Source: CAYVVD01 sp964454975 (GTDB lineage: Bacteria > Bacteroidota > Ignavibacteria > Kapaibacteriales > UBA2268). Taken from it: a stretch of DNA of 64,000 nucleotides. Location of the stretch: positions 1 to 64,000 of the forward strand of contig CAYVVD010000013.1 in assembly GCA_964454975.1 (NCBI GenBank). Reading direction: 5' to 3'. The translations under genes were made by a program, and so were the position numbers. Numbering within the stretch: position 1 is the first letter of the stretch; every line of letters starts with the position of its first letter. Of this stretch, positions 51,454-60,496 are shown piece after piece. The notes beneath the pieces are model-generated. The model saw only the letters and a list, made by a program, of their open reading frames with translations, was not told where the DNA came from and did no database searches.

Positions 51454-52567
51454 CTTGTCTGACAGCTCTTAATCCGAATATCGAGGAAATTGCGTCGGGG
51501 AGGTCTTCAAGGTGGTGTATTTCGTCAGCATCGCCGTTATTGATAACTGAAGAAGGCATACCTTCGACAACACATGTTTCCGGGCTTTGGCAGATAACAT
51601 AGCCCCCTGCCTTTTTGAGTTTTTTTATTGCTTGAGACCCATCATTTCCCATACCGGTCATGATTACGCCAAGGCAAGACGAACCGTAAACATCAATAAG
51701 CGAGTCAATAGCCTGGTTTATAGACGGGCGGTATATCTCGCGTGTTTCAAAATCATCAAATATTTTTATCCTGCTGCGGGCATCCACCTTAATGTTTCTT
51801 CCTCCCGGGGCAATATGCACTGTTCCCGGTTGAAGTTTCTCCATATCCCGTGCTTCAATTACCGGTAGCTGAGAGACAGAATTCAGCCTGTCAGCAAGAC
51901 ATGTAGTGAAATATGCAGGCATGTGTTGAATTACAAGTACGCTCGCGCTGATATTTTTTGGGAGGCTGGGGATTAACCTTGAAAGAGCATTCGGGCCGCC
52001 TGTGGAAATCCCTATGGCTACTACTTTTACTTTTCGGCCGGCAGGCCTGTCCTTGAAGCTTGTAAACTTCCATCTTGTAAGGTTGCCGGCTATATCAACA
52101 GGTCCGTTGTCATCATCTTTGTTCAGCTTAAAGTTGTGGATAAGGTTTTTCCTTAACACCCTGTTCCTGACTTCAGTGTTCTCTGCAATCTCGATAATTT
52201 TAGTTGTTAATACTTCCTTCAGGTCGTTAATATCTGTTAAAATGGAATTTTTAGGTATGAAATCAATAGCGCCAAGATTGAGAGAATCAAGGGTGAGACG
52301 GGCACCTTCACGACTCAAAGCGGAAAGCATCAATACTGGTATTGGACATTTTTGCATTATTTCTTTCAAAGCATCCAGCCCATTCATAACTGGCATTTCA
52401 ATGTCCATTGTAATTATATCGGGCTTAACGCTGCATGCTTTTTCAATAGCTTCTATACCATTGCGGGCAACATCAACGACTTCGATTTTGTCACTGTTCA
52501 GTAATTTTGGCAGAGCATTCCTGATAAACACGGAATCATCAACCACAAGAACCCTAATCTTTCCCAT
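51440..52567 (-). CDS. cheB: Chemotaxis protein-glutamate methylesterase
   Basis: CheB removes methyl groups from chemoreceptors when phosphorylated by CheA. The 375-residue protein has a receiver domain with Asp10, Asp11 and phospho-acceptor Asp55 and a Lys in F-I-P-K. The C-terminal esterase domain has the triad Ser188 (G-I-S-T-G-G-P), His215 (I-Q-H-M-P) and Asp309 (T-G-M-G-N-D-G). It lies 22 bases behind cheA and overlaps the PLP enzyme gene. It implies methylated receptors elsewhere on the genome. Confidence 0.95.
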   Translation of the reverse strand: MGKIRVLVVDDSVFIRNALPKLLNSDKIEVVDVARNGIEAIEKACSVKPDIITMDIEMPVMNGLDALKEIMQKCPIPVLMLSALSREGARLTLDSLNLGAIDFIPKNSILTDINDLKEVLTTKIIEIAENTEVRNRVLRKNLIHNFKLNKDDDNGPVDIAGNLTRWKFTSFKDRPAGRKVKVVAIGISTGGPNALSRLIPSLPKNISASVLVIQHMPAYFTTCLADRLNSVSQLPVIEARDMEKLQPGTVHIAPGGRNIKVDARSRIKIFDDFETREIYRPSINQAIDSLIDVYGSSCLGVIMTGMGNDGSQAIKKLKKAGGYVICQSPETCVVEGMPSSVINNGDADEIHHLEDLPDAISSIFGLRAVRQDEIN

Positions 52568-52589
52568 CGTTAAATCAGGCCTCCCTGAA

Positions 52590-54434
52590 TTATATGTTGA
52601 AGTAATAATTAATCATTTCCGCAACATCAACAATCATTACAACACGACCATCACCCAAAATGGTAGCTCCTACAATGCCCGGAATGTTCCCGAGATATTC
52701 TCCCAGCGACTTAACAACAATTTCCTGTTGCCCTACCAGTTCATCAACTACTATGCCCACCTTTTCAATTCCTGTTTCGACGATTACAACTTTCCTTGCA
52801 CCTGATTCGGCGTATTCAGGAACATTCATTGCATTTCCGAGCCATAACAATGGATAGACAACTTCTCTGATACTAATAACATTTCTTTGATTAACTGAGA
52901 ATATCTCACTCCTATTCAGAGAAATCACTTTTTCAACAGCACTCAGGGGTATAGCATAAGATTCCTGTCCTGAGTTGACAAGCAGCCCTTGTATAATAGC
53001 AAGAGTCAGAGGCAGTTTAATAATAAATACTGTTCCCAGCCCTGGTTCAGATTCAATTTCAATTGAACCTTTCAGCTTCTGGATGTTAGTTCTGACAACA
53101 TCCATTCCGACGCCACGCCCGGAAATGCCAGAAACAGAAGCGACCGTACTGAATCCCGGCTTAAAAATCAGATGCAAAGCATCGCGTTCCTTCATTCTAT
53201 CAGCCAGCTCGCTGTCAATTATTCCTTTTTCCAAAGCTTTTTGTTTAATAAACTCAGGATCAATCCCATTGCCATCGTCACTGACCCTCAGAACAATGTT
53301 GTGTCCTTCCTGTCCGGCTTCAATAGCAATAGTACCTGCCTCCGGCTTGCCTGAATCAATGCGCTTGTCGGGGCTCTCAATGCCGTGGCCGCATGAATTA
53401 CGAATCATGTGAACTAATGGATCACCCAATTCTTCAATTATTCCCCTATCAATATCAGTGTCCTCACCACTTATCTCAAGATTAATTTTTTTACCGAATT
53501 CTTTGCCGAGGTCTCTTATAAGGCGCGGCAATTTTTTAAACAGCTTTGCAACCGGAACCATCCTCATCCGCATTACAGCAGACTGAATCTCTGAAGTAAC
53601 AAAATCGATGTTGGCAATTGTTTCGCTTAAGTTCCTGATATCTTCTTTGTCCTTTATCCGTCTTTCTACATTCCCGCTAATCTGTGAAAGGCGGTTTCTT
53701 CCAAGAACCAACTCCCCGGATAAATCCATCAGTTTTTCTACACGTTCGATATCAATGCGGATGGTTTCAGATTTCTTTTCTTTTATATATTCTTTTTTTG
53801 GGGGGGCCTGTACTTGTTTTATTGGTTCCGGCTCTACTGATGGTTCACCATTTTCTAAGGCATCGTAAAACCCTTTATTTGCTTCTTCGAAAGCTTTATT
53901 AAGCAATTTCTCCTCTTCAGGAGTCATTTCGCCTTCTTCGCCGAGCAGGGACTCATCAAATTCGTATTTATCCTGCTCAATATTTTGGTTGCCCGGGGCT
54001 TTCAGATTTTCGGTCTCTTCTATAACTGCCTTGTCAGTATCAAATATATTCTCAAGTTTAATTAGAATGTGTTGGATTTCCCCGGGGCTTTCATCACCGG
54101 CAACTAACCTTTCCAACAATTGATATACAAGATCATGTACTTCCAGCAGTAAGTCAATAATCCTGCTGTCGATTTTTTCAACGCCTTTGCGAAGCTTATT
54201 GAGCACATCTTCTGCGCAGTGGGTTAATTCGGAAATCTGGCTAAATCCCATAAATCCCGAAGTCCCTTTGATAGTGTGGAATGAACGGAAAATCCTATTA
54301 ATCAGTTCATCATCGCCGGAAGTTTTTTCCAGCTCCATCAGGTCAGAAGACAGACTTTCGAGCAACTCTTCGGTCTCAACTATAAAACCATCGAAAATTT
54401 CTTGCATTTCCGGTTCGTTAAATAATTGAGGCAT
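52590..54434 (-). CDS. cheA: Chemotaxis histidine kinase CheA
   Basis: A 614-residue CheA. The HPt domain has phospho-acceptor His53 in R-S-F-H-T-I-K-G-T-S-G. A Pro/Glu-rich linker (to about 220) is followed by the dimerisation domain (I-D-I-E-R-V-E-K-L-M-D-L-S-G-E-L-V). The ATP-binding core has H-M-I-R-N-S-C-G-H-G-I-E, D-D-G-N-G-I-D and G-R-G-V-G-M-D-V. The C-terminal P5 domain is CheW-like (Y-A-I-P-L-S-A-V-E-K). A clear CheY-binding P2 domain is not evident in the linker. It signals to the two CheY and CheB proteins of the operon. Confidence 0.95.
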   Translation of the reverse strand: MPQLFNEPEMQEIFDGFIVETEELLESLSSDLMELEKTSGDDELINRIFRSFHTIKGTSGFMGFSQISELTHCAEDVLNKLRKGVEKIDSRIIDLLLEVHDLVYQLLERLVAGDESPGEIQHILIKLENIFDTDKAVIEETENLKAPGNQNIEQDKYEFDESLLGEEGEMTPEEEKLLNKAFEEANKGFYDALENGEPSVEPEPIKQVQAPPKKEYIKEKKSETIRIDIERVEKLMDLSGELVLGRNRLSQISGNVERRIKDKEDIRNLSETIANIDFVTSEIQSAVMRMRMVPVAKLFKKLPRLIRDLGKEFGKKINLEISGEDTDIDRGIIEELGDPLVHMIRNSCGHGIESPDKRIDSGKPEAGTIAIEAGQEGHNIVLRVSDDGNGIDPEFIKQKALEKGIIDSELADRMKERDALHLIFKPGFSTVASVSGISGRGVGMDVVRTNIQKLKGSIEIESEPGLGTVFIIKLPLTLAIIQGLLVNSGQESYAIPLSAVEKVISLNRSEIFSVNQRNVISIREVVYPLLWLGNAMNVPEYAESGARKVVIVETGIEKVGIVVDELVGQQEIVVKSLGEYLGNIPGIVGATILGDGRVVMIVDVAEMINYYFNI

Positions 54435-54462
54435 TTAATTTCCGTAATTATTCGTAAAAATA

Positions 54463-54849
54463 TCAACCCTGCTTCTGTTGTATTTTCATGTTTACAACAG
54501 AATCAATTTTTTCTTTTAAGGTTTGCGGCGTAAAGGGCTTTACAACATAATTATTCACCCTTGCTTTTAAAGCATCTATTATGTCTCTTTTCAATCCCCG
54601 AGTTGTAACCATGAGTATCGGAATATGTTTTGTTTTTTTGGATTGCCGGATATTCAATGTTAATTGCAGGCCATTCATGTTTGGCATATTCCAGTCTGTT
54701 ATAATAAAATCTATTTTGTTATACATGATTTTATCAAGCGCTTCCAAGCCGTCCTGTGCCTCAACAATATTGTGATAGCCAATTTCGCGGAGAGTATTGG
54801 TTGTAATACGGCGCATTGTTGGTGAATCATCAACAACGAGTAGATTCAT
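54463..54849 (-). CDS. cheY: CheY-type response regulator (copy A)
   Basis: A 128-residue stand-alone receiver domain. It has the acidic pair Asp7-Asp8, the phospho-acceptor Asp52 (I-I-T-D-W-N-M-P) and Lys in V-V-K-P-F. The switch Thr sits in V-T-T-R-G. There is no output domain, so it signals by protein contact. It lies directly upstream of cheA and is the better match to canonical CheY (T-D-W-N-M-P). Confidence 0.92.
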   Translation of the reverse strand: MNLLVVDDSPTMRRITTNTLREIGYHNIVEAQDGLEALDKIMYNKIDFIITDWNMPNMNGLQLTLNIRQSKKTKHIPILMVTTRGLKRDIIDALKARVNNYVVKPFTPQTLKEKIDSVVNMKIQQKQG

Positions 54850-54863
54850 ATTATACCCCTAAT

Positions 54864-55229
54864 TCAACTTAAATACTTTGATACTTCGTACTGAATCTTT
54901 TTTGCGTTGAACGGCTTAACCAGGTAAGAATTTGCCCCTGCATCAATTCCTTCGTTTATTACTTCATCGCTCGAAAGGGAAGATAAAATGATAATGGGCA
55001 ATTCCTTGTACTCCGGGTTCTCCCTAACTGTTTTGATAAGTTTGATGCCATCAACATTTGGCATATTCAGGTCGGTTACGAGAAGGTCAATTTTCTGCCG
55101 GGGAAGTTTTTCAAGAGCTTGCATACCGTCTTCAGCAGAAATAACATCATAACCCTTTAGCTTAAGGGCAAGGATAATAAATTTCCGAACTGAAGGCGAA
55201 TCTTCTGCAAGAAGTATTGTTCCTGACAT
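54864..55229 (-). CDS. CheY-type response regulator (copy B)
   Basis: A 121-residue receiver-only protein with Asp/Glu at 9-10, phospho-acceptor Asp53 (L-V-T-D-L-N-M-P) and V-K-P-F. It is distinct in sequence from copy A and belongs to the broader CheY-like class seen beside histidine kinases. Fourteen bases separate it from copy A. Two receivers in one cluster suggest either a phosphate sink or two outputs; this is inference. Confidence 0.9.
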   Translation of the reverse strand: MSGTILLAEDSPSVRKFIILALKLKGYDVISAEDGMQALEKLPRQKIDLLVTDLNMPNVDGIKLIKTVRENPEYKELPIIILSSLSSDEVINEGIDAGANSYLVKPFNAKKIQYEVSKYLS

Positions 55230-55250
55230 ATTAGTACCTGCTTTTATACG

Positions 55251-56168
55251 CTACTCTTTTTTATAAGCCATTGCTTTTGGAAGATGCACAAGTTTAAAAG
55301 CTTTGGAAACTCCATGAAGAGATTCCGAATAGCCTATAAACAAATAACCGTTTTTATTTAAAGCGTCGTAAAGGTGCGAAACCACCTGCTGCTTGGATGT
55401 TAAATTAAAGTAAATCAAGACATTGCAGCAGAAAATAACATCACAACTTGTTACTATTTTTATTTCCTGTGGATTAAACAAGTTAATCCGCATAAACTTC
55501 ACATTCTTTTTAACTTCATTATTTATTATGAATTGAGAACCGTTCCGCCGAAAATACTTTTTGAGATATAAGTCGGGCAAATTCCTGATAGCATATTCCT
55601 TGTAAACACCTTTCCTTGCTGTGTCCAATATTGCGGAATTAATATCGCTGGCGAGTATCTGGAAGCGTACATCCGGGTATTTACGTTGCAGTTTTTCAAG
55701 CACGAGCATTGAAATTGTATATGCTTCTTCACCGCTCGAAGTAGCGGAGCTCCATATCCTGACAGTTTTTACAGGATTGTCTTTTTTCTGTTCAATTATC
55801 TCAGGCAGCAATACTTGCTCAAAAGCCTCAAACTGTTGTTCGGCCCTGAAAAAATAAGTTTCGTTTATCGTAATAACCTCGAAGAGCTTCCTGATTTCTT
55901 CTTTGCCCTGTGTTGAATTGATTAACTTGAAGTACTCCTCATAAGAATTCAGCCTCTTAGCTAGAAGCCTTTTTGATATTCTGCCTTCGAGCAGGTATTT
56001 CTTACTTTCCGAATAGAAAATTCCGGAAAGCTCGTAAATCAGATCTCTTATTTGCGTAAATGTAGCTTCATCCAACCTGTCGGAATCATCATCTTTCCCT
56101 GCACCCCGGCCTAAATTACCCTGTGAGGCAGGTTTGCTGAATTTAAATTTAAAAAGATCCGACGCCAT
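55251..56168 (-). CDS. cheR: Chemoreceptor glutamate methyltransferase CheR
   Basis: A 305-residue CheR with an N-terminal helical domain (F-T-Q-I-R-D-L-I-Y-E-L-S-G-I) and a SAM-dependent methyltransferase domain. The SAM loop reads I-W-S-S-A-T-S-S-G-E-E-A-Y-T, versus the usual A-G-C-S-x-G-E-E-P-Y, a modest change. D-V-I-F-C-C-N-V-L-I-Y-F near 248-259 is the conserved motif IV region. The N-terminal ~30 residues are low-complexity. It works with CheB in receptor adaptation. Confidence 0.93.
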   Translation of the reverse strand: MASDLFKFKFSKPASQGNLGRGAGKDDDSDRLDEATFTQIRDLIYELSGIFYSESKKYLLEGRISKRLLAKRLNSYEEYFKLINSTQGKEEIRKLFEVITINETYFFRAEQQFEAFEQVLLPEIIEQKKDNPVKTVRIWSSATSSGEEAYTISMLVLEKLQRKYPDVRFQILASDINSAILDTARKGVYKEYAIRNLPDLYLKKYFRRNGSQFIINNEVKKNVKFMRINLFNPQEIKIVTSCDVIFCCNVLIYFNLTSKQQVVSHLYDALNKNGYLFIGYSESLHGVSKAFKLVHLPKAMAYKKE

Positions 56169-56179
56169 AAATCTGTCCG

Positions 56180-57547
56180 TTAGTTAGCTTTGTTCAATAT
56201 TCTATCCACATTTTCACGTAATCGGGGATACTTCCCGGAAATAGTATTCAATTCCCGGGGCATACCTGTCAAAATTTCCGGCGGGACCAGTTCAATAATT
56301 TTCCCTGCTTTATTTTCAGATGATTCAGACAGCATTTTACACATGACATTAGAAAAACACAACTCGTGCATATTTTTCAGAACATCAAATGTTTCGTCTG
56401 CGAGTGAAGATCTTTTTTCAATAAACGCATCTATTATTCCTTTAAATATGGCTTCAACCTTTGGTATTTCAGTTTCGGGAAGAAATTCTCTAACTAAACC
56501 GAGGTAATCAATAAAAAAGGCTTCTTTATCAAATTGTGTGGCAAGGAAGCGGAAAAAAATCCTGATCGTATTTTCATCAGCAAAGGTAAATAAATTATAA
56601 GTAATCATCTGCTGAGTTTCAGTATTCCTGGACCATATTTCATTCCCAACAACTTCTATATCGGCAGTCTCATAAGAATTACCGAGGGCAATTAATCCGG
56701 CAATCCTCGAATCCTGGTCTTCTTCCTTAAGCGCCATTCTGGCGACATGCCTTAATTCATTGGGAAGTTCTACTTCCCTTTCCAATCTGAATGCAATCGC
56801 ATAGATGGTCTTTAATAGATAAACCTGTATTTCTTCGTGTACATTGGGCAGTTCTTCAATTAGTTTTTCGCAGATGCTGAAATCTGTCCCCGAATGAGCA
56901 AGTGCATCTATACCGGATATCTTGATAAAAAGGTCTTCTGAGCCAGTCATAAGCCCAAAAAGAAACTCCTGGGCACGGTCACCTCCAATCTTTCCAAGCG
57001 CCTCTATAACATTTGGCCTTAAGTCTTCCTCTTCACTGTAAATTTGTATTAACTTTTGGACAATCTCACTGTCTCCAAGGTTGCCAAGAGCTTCAATAGC
57101 CGAGGCACGAACATTGGGGTCAGGATAATCAAATAGATGATAAATCTTATCTTTAACAGACAGGTTCCCAACTTGGCCGAGAATATCGCAGGCATACTTT
57201 ATATCGTCTGCATTTGGAGTGTCCAGAGCTGAAACCAATGCATCCACAGAATGCTCTTTAAATTTCATAAGCAAATCACCAGCAAGGTTTCTGATTGCAA
57301 TATCAGAATTTCCAATCAAGTCAGAAACTTTGAAAGCCGCCTTTGCCTTTAATTCATCAGGGATATTAAGCAGAGCATTAAATATAATGTCTCGTACTCC
57401 TGAGTCGTCGTCATTAAGACCTTCCGTAAGTGCATCAACAGTGTCAAGGTTGAGATTTTGTTCCCGGCTTATTGATATTGCAGCTTTCCTCCTCATTTCG
57501 GGGCTGTCTGAATTCAGAAGTTGTAATAGTTTTTCTTGTATTTCCAT
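56180..57547 (-). CDS. HEAT-repeat protein leading the chemosensory operon
   Basis: A 455-residue all-helical protein with repeated HEAT/PBS-lyase-type units. Examples are M-R-R-K-A-A-I-S-I-S, V-R-D-I-I-F-N-A-L, I-R-N-L-A-G-D-L-L, V-R-A-S-A-I-E-A-L-G-N-L-G and V-I-E-A-L-G-K-I-G-G, roughly 30-35 residues apart over the first two thirds. There is no signal peptide. It is the first gene of the operon, 11 bases before cheR. I infer a scaffold or adaptor for the chemosensory array, since HEAT proteins lie next to alternative chemosensory clusters in other bacteria (such as the Frz-like type). No direct motif shows this. Confidence 0.8.
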   Translation of the reverse strand: MEIQEKLLQLLNSDSPEMRRKAAISISREQNLNLDTVDALTEGLNDDDSGVRDIIFNALLNIPDELKAKAAFKVSDLIGNSDIAIRNLAGDLLMKFKEHSVDALVSALDTPNADDIKYACDILGQVGNLSVKDKIYHLFDYPDPNVRASAIEALGNLGDSEIVQKLIQIYSEEEDLRPNVIEALGKIGGDRAQEFLFGLMTGSEDLFIKISGIDALAHSGTDFSICEKLIEELPNVHEEIQVYLLKTIYAIAFRLEREVELPNELRHVARMALKEEDQDSRIAGLIALGNSYETADIEVVGNEIWSRNTETQQMITYNLFTFADENTIRIFFRFLATQFDKEAFFIDYLGLVREFLPETEIPKVEAIFKGIIDAFIEKRSSLADETFDVLKNMHELCFSNVMCKMLSESSENKAGKIIELVPPEILTGMPRELNTISGKYPRLRENVDRILNKAN

Positions 57548-57823
57548 TACCCGGTTGAGTAAATGATAAATGCCTATTTGAGATTTTCAATTTAAGCAAT
57601 AACGCTAAATAATGTTAATTAAAAATATATAATGGTCAGATAGGAAGCGTGTAAGTATGCAAGTGTAAAAGTTGGAGTTGGTTTTCTTAATGGTACGCCC
57701 AAGCTAAAAGCCTATCCAATATTTGACATCCGGTAAGATAAGAATATATGTAAGGGTACTGAGTGCTTGTGAATATTTTCAGGAAACTTTTTTATTTCAG
57801 GGTAATTCTTGAATCTTAATTAT

Positions 57824-59248
57824 TCAAGAAATTGTTTTACCTGAGATATTTATTCCGAGCTGTTCAACACGATAGCGGAGTTTTGCCCGGGAAATAGAAA
57901 GTAATTTTGAAGCTTGTATCTGGTTACCGTTAGTAATTTTAAGCGTTTGTATAATTAAATCTCTGAGAACATTCCCCATCGGAACACCGGATTTTGATAT
58001 TTTAAGGAAGTGTTCGCCTTCGTTTAATTCAAATTCGGCAGGTTCTTTAATTTTTTGAGTAGAGGAACCTGGCCTCAGGAAATGGAGAGAATCTTTTGTA
58101 ATCAATTCCCTGTTTTCCAACAGGATTATTCTTTCAATAACATTCATCATTTCCCTTACATTTCCCTTCCACTTGTAGTTTTTGAGTGTTTCGGCTGCAT
58201 CGGGAGTGAATCCTGAGATATTTTTACCAAACTTTTTATTGAATTTATCAATGAAAGAACTGGCAAGAGTCAGTATATCATCCCCCCTTTCTCTTAGTGG
58301 AGGGAGCAATATTTTTGCAACATTCAACCTGTAGTACAAATCCTCGCGAAATTTTCCATCCTCAACCATACTCTCAAGTTCCCTGTTGGTGGAAGTAATA
58401 ACCCTTACATCAACAGAAATTTCCTTTTGCCCTCCAAGGCGGTAAAATTTTCTTTCCTGCAGCACTCTGAGAAGTTTAACTTGCAGATCGAGGCTCAATT
58501 CCCCTACTTCATCAAAAAGTATTGTGCCGTGGTGAGCCTGTTCAAATTTACCGGGCTTGATTTTTTCTGTGGCTCCGGTAAATGCCCCTCTTTCATAGCC
58601 GAATAGTTCATTCTCGGCAAGTTCACGAGGTATTGCCCCACAGTTAATTGTAACAAACGGCCCTTTTGCTCGTGGTGAGTTTTCATGAATATACCTGGCA
58701 ATTAATTCCTTGCCGGTTCCTGTTTCCCCAACAATTAAAACAGTTGTATCGTCAGTAGCAGCTACTATTTTAGCCATTTCGAGAGCTTTTTTCATTCCTT
58801 CCGAGCTGCCAATAATTTTTTCGGGTTGGTCTTCCTTTATTTTCTCGGATAGAATATCAACCTGACGCCTAAGGTCGTAGTTTTCGAGTGCCCTTTCGAC
58901 AGAAACCTCAAGCTGCTCCAGGTCAAGGGGCTTTACTATGAAATCTTCAGCGCCGAGTTTCATAGCCCTGACAGCCATCTTGATATCAGAGAACGCTGTC
59001 ATAATAATTACAGGCATGCTATAGCCCTGCTTCCTCAGTTGCTCAAGTATATCAAGGCCGTTTGCATGGCCCAGAAAAATATCCAGCAGGATTAAGTCCG
59101 GCGAGATTACGTGTAGCTCGTTAATTGCATCATCGGGTTCCGTGAATGTAAGCACCCTGTTGTATTTTTCCTCGAGTATGCTTTTTACTGTCGAGTTAAC
59201 AAGCGGGTCGTCTTCAATCACAACGATAGTATAGTTTTGGCCGGCCAT
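57824..59248 (-). CDS. Sigma-54-dependent response regulator (NtrC family)
   Basis: A 474-residue activator with a receiver domain (phospho-acceptor Asp56 in L-L-D-I-F), an AAA+ domain with Walker A G-E-T-G-T-G-K-E (174-181), the sigma-54 contact loop G-A-F-T-G-A (221-226) and Walker B I-L-F-D-E-V-G-E, and a C-terminal Fis-type helix-turn-helix (N-Q-I-Q-A-S-K-L-L-S-I-S-R-A-K-L). It would activate sigma-54 promoters when phosphorylated, most likely by the PAS kinase 92 bases upstream. Its targets are not shown by the sequence. Confidence 0.93.
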   Translation of the reverse strand: MAGQNYTIVVIEDDPLVNSTVKSILEEKYNRVLTFTEPDDAINELHVISPDLILLDIFLGHANGLDILEQLRKQGYSMPVIIMTAFSDIKMAVRAMKLGAEDFIVKPLDLEQLEVSVERALENYDLRRQVDILSEKIKEDQPEKIIGSSEGMKKALEMAKIVAATDDTTVLIVGETGTGKELIARYIHENSPRAKGPFVTINCGAIPRELAENELFGYERGAFTGATEKIKPGKFEQAHHGTILFDEVGELSLDLQVKLLRVLQERKFYRLGGQKEISVDVRVITSTNRELESMVEDGKFREDLYYRLNVAKILLPPLRERGDDILTLASSFIDKFNKKFGKNISGFTPDAAETLKNYKWKGNVREMMNVIERIILLENRELITKDSLHFLRPGSSTQKIKEPAEFELNEGEHFLKISKSGVPMGNVLRDLIIQTLKITNGNQIQASKLLSISRAKLRYRVEQLGINISGKTIS

Positions 59249-59340
59249 AAACTTAAATCCTGGTTAATTTGCTGCTTGTGATTTAATATTAAATTAAGTT
59301 AATAAAAAAGGAAGTAAGCACAAACAGAAAAGTGCTAATA

Positions 59341-60432
59341 TTAGCCATTCCTTATTATGGGAAGTTTGATATAAAAGGAGCTTCCTTCACCGAGCTTGCT
59401 TTCTACATCAATAATTCCACCGTGCTGATGAAGAATTCGCTGAGTGATTGGCAGGCCTAAACCCGTTCCATCCGGTTTACGGGTGAAGAATGGATTAAAC
59501 ATTTTAGTTATGTCTTCAGGTGAAATCCCTACTCCTGTATCGCTGATTAAAAGGACTGCCATCATATGCGTACCTTTTGCCGCTGATTCCGTATATGTTT
59601 CAATCGTTATTTTACCTTTGCTTTTAATTGCATCTGCTGCATTTGTAAGAAGGTTAATCATTACCTGCTGCATTTGTTTTGAATCGGCAGAGACGGTAGG
59701 CAAATTCTCCAATAATTTCAACTCAATTTTTATTTCTTTTCGCTTCATAATGGAAGATACCATATCAAGGGTAGAAGGGATAAGGGAATTAATATTAATT
59801 TCCTTAATGTCGGGCATTGTCGGGCGGGAAAAATTTAATGTAACTTCTACTATTCTTGAAATCCTGTCAACCCCCTTTAGCGCAGAACTAATGTAATTAT
59901 ATGCCGCCTCACTATCCGGAGTGTTTCTCTTAAGTACCTGTAGATTTAGGTTAACTGCTGCCAGCGGATTTCTGATTTCGTGTGCAACACTAGCTGACAG
60001 CTGCCCAAGCAGTACCAGTTTATCTGCTTGAACTAACTTATCTGTGAGCGCATGCTGTTCACTTACGTCCCGTGCGATAGCGTGTATCAGTTTCCTGCCC
60101 CCATGCTCAACAAAACGGGCGCTTATCTCTACCATCAGACTTTCGTTTTCAGGTGTTTCGAGCGAAAGTTCGGAAAGTACTGCGGGGGAGCCGGTTTTGT
60201 TGAGGAGCTTAAATATTCTTCGAAACTGCGGCAACCTTTTACCAATGAGTTTATTCTTAGTCATTCCCAGCAGATTCGATGCATAATCATTTGCATCAAG
60301 TACATTCCATGTTTCAGGTTGGACTATGAATACCGCATCAGTGGCATTATCAAAGAAGGATTTATACCATGCAAGCTGTTTTTCAAGCAATTCGATTTTT
60401 TCAAATGCACTATCCTTCTTTGTACTCTTCAT
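59341..60432 (-). CDS. PAS-domain sensor histidine kinase (NtrB-like)
   Basis: A 363-residue soluble kinase with no membrane segment. A short coiled coil is followed by a PAS domain (about 25-120), a HisKA domain with phospho-acceptor His151 in S-V-A-H-E-I-R-N-P-L, and an ATPase domain with N-L-L-T-N-A-A-D-A-I, D-T-G-V-G-I and G-T-G-L-G-L-P. This is the NtrB/ZraS-like form that pairs with NtrC-type regulators; the regulator gene follows. A TATCTTTG -7 box lies 31 bases before the start. The signal is unknown. Confidence 0.92.
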   Translation of the reverse strand: MKSTKKDSAFEKIELLEKQLAWYKSFFDNATDAVFIVQPETWNVLDANDYASNLLGMTKNKLIGKRLPQFRRIFKLLNKTGSPAVLSELSLETPENESLMVEISARFVEHGGRKLIHAIARDVSEQHALTDKLVQADKLVLLGQLSASVAHEIRNPLAAVNLNLQVLKRNTPDSEAAYNYISSALKGVDRISRIVEVTLNFSRPTMPDIKEININSLIPSTLDMVSSIMKRKEIKIELKLLENLPTVSADSKQMQQVMINLLTNAADAIKSKGKITIETYTESAAKGTHMMAVLLISDTGVGISPEDITKMFNPFFTRKPDGTGLGLPITQRILHQHGGIIDVESKLGEGSSFYIKLPIIRNG

Positions 60433-60463
60433 AAATTAGTTCTGTTGATTAAAACAATCCGAG

Positions 60464-60496
60464 CAAAGATAGCTAATTAGGAGGTTTGGTTTCAAG
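60464..60496 (-). promoter_or_regulatory. Probable promoter of the kinase-regulator pair
   Basis: On the minus strand CTTG (60496-60493), 21 bases, then TATCTTTG (60471-60464). The -7 box is exact and the -33 box has one mismatch. It overlaps the end of the upstream TPR gene, giving the two-component pair its own start. Confidence 0.55.
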
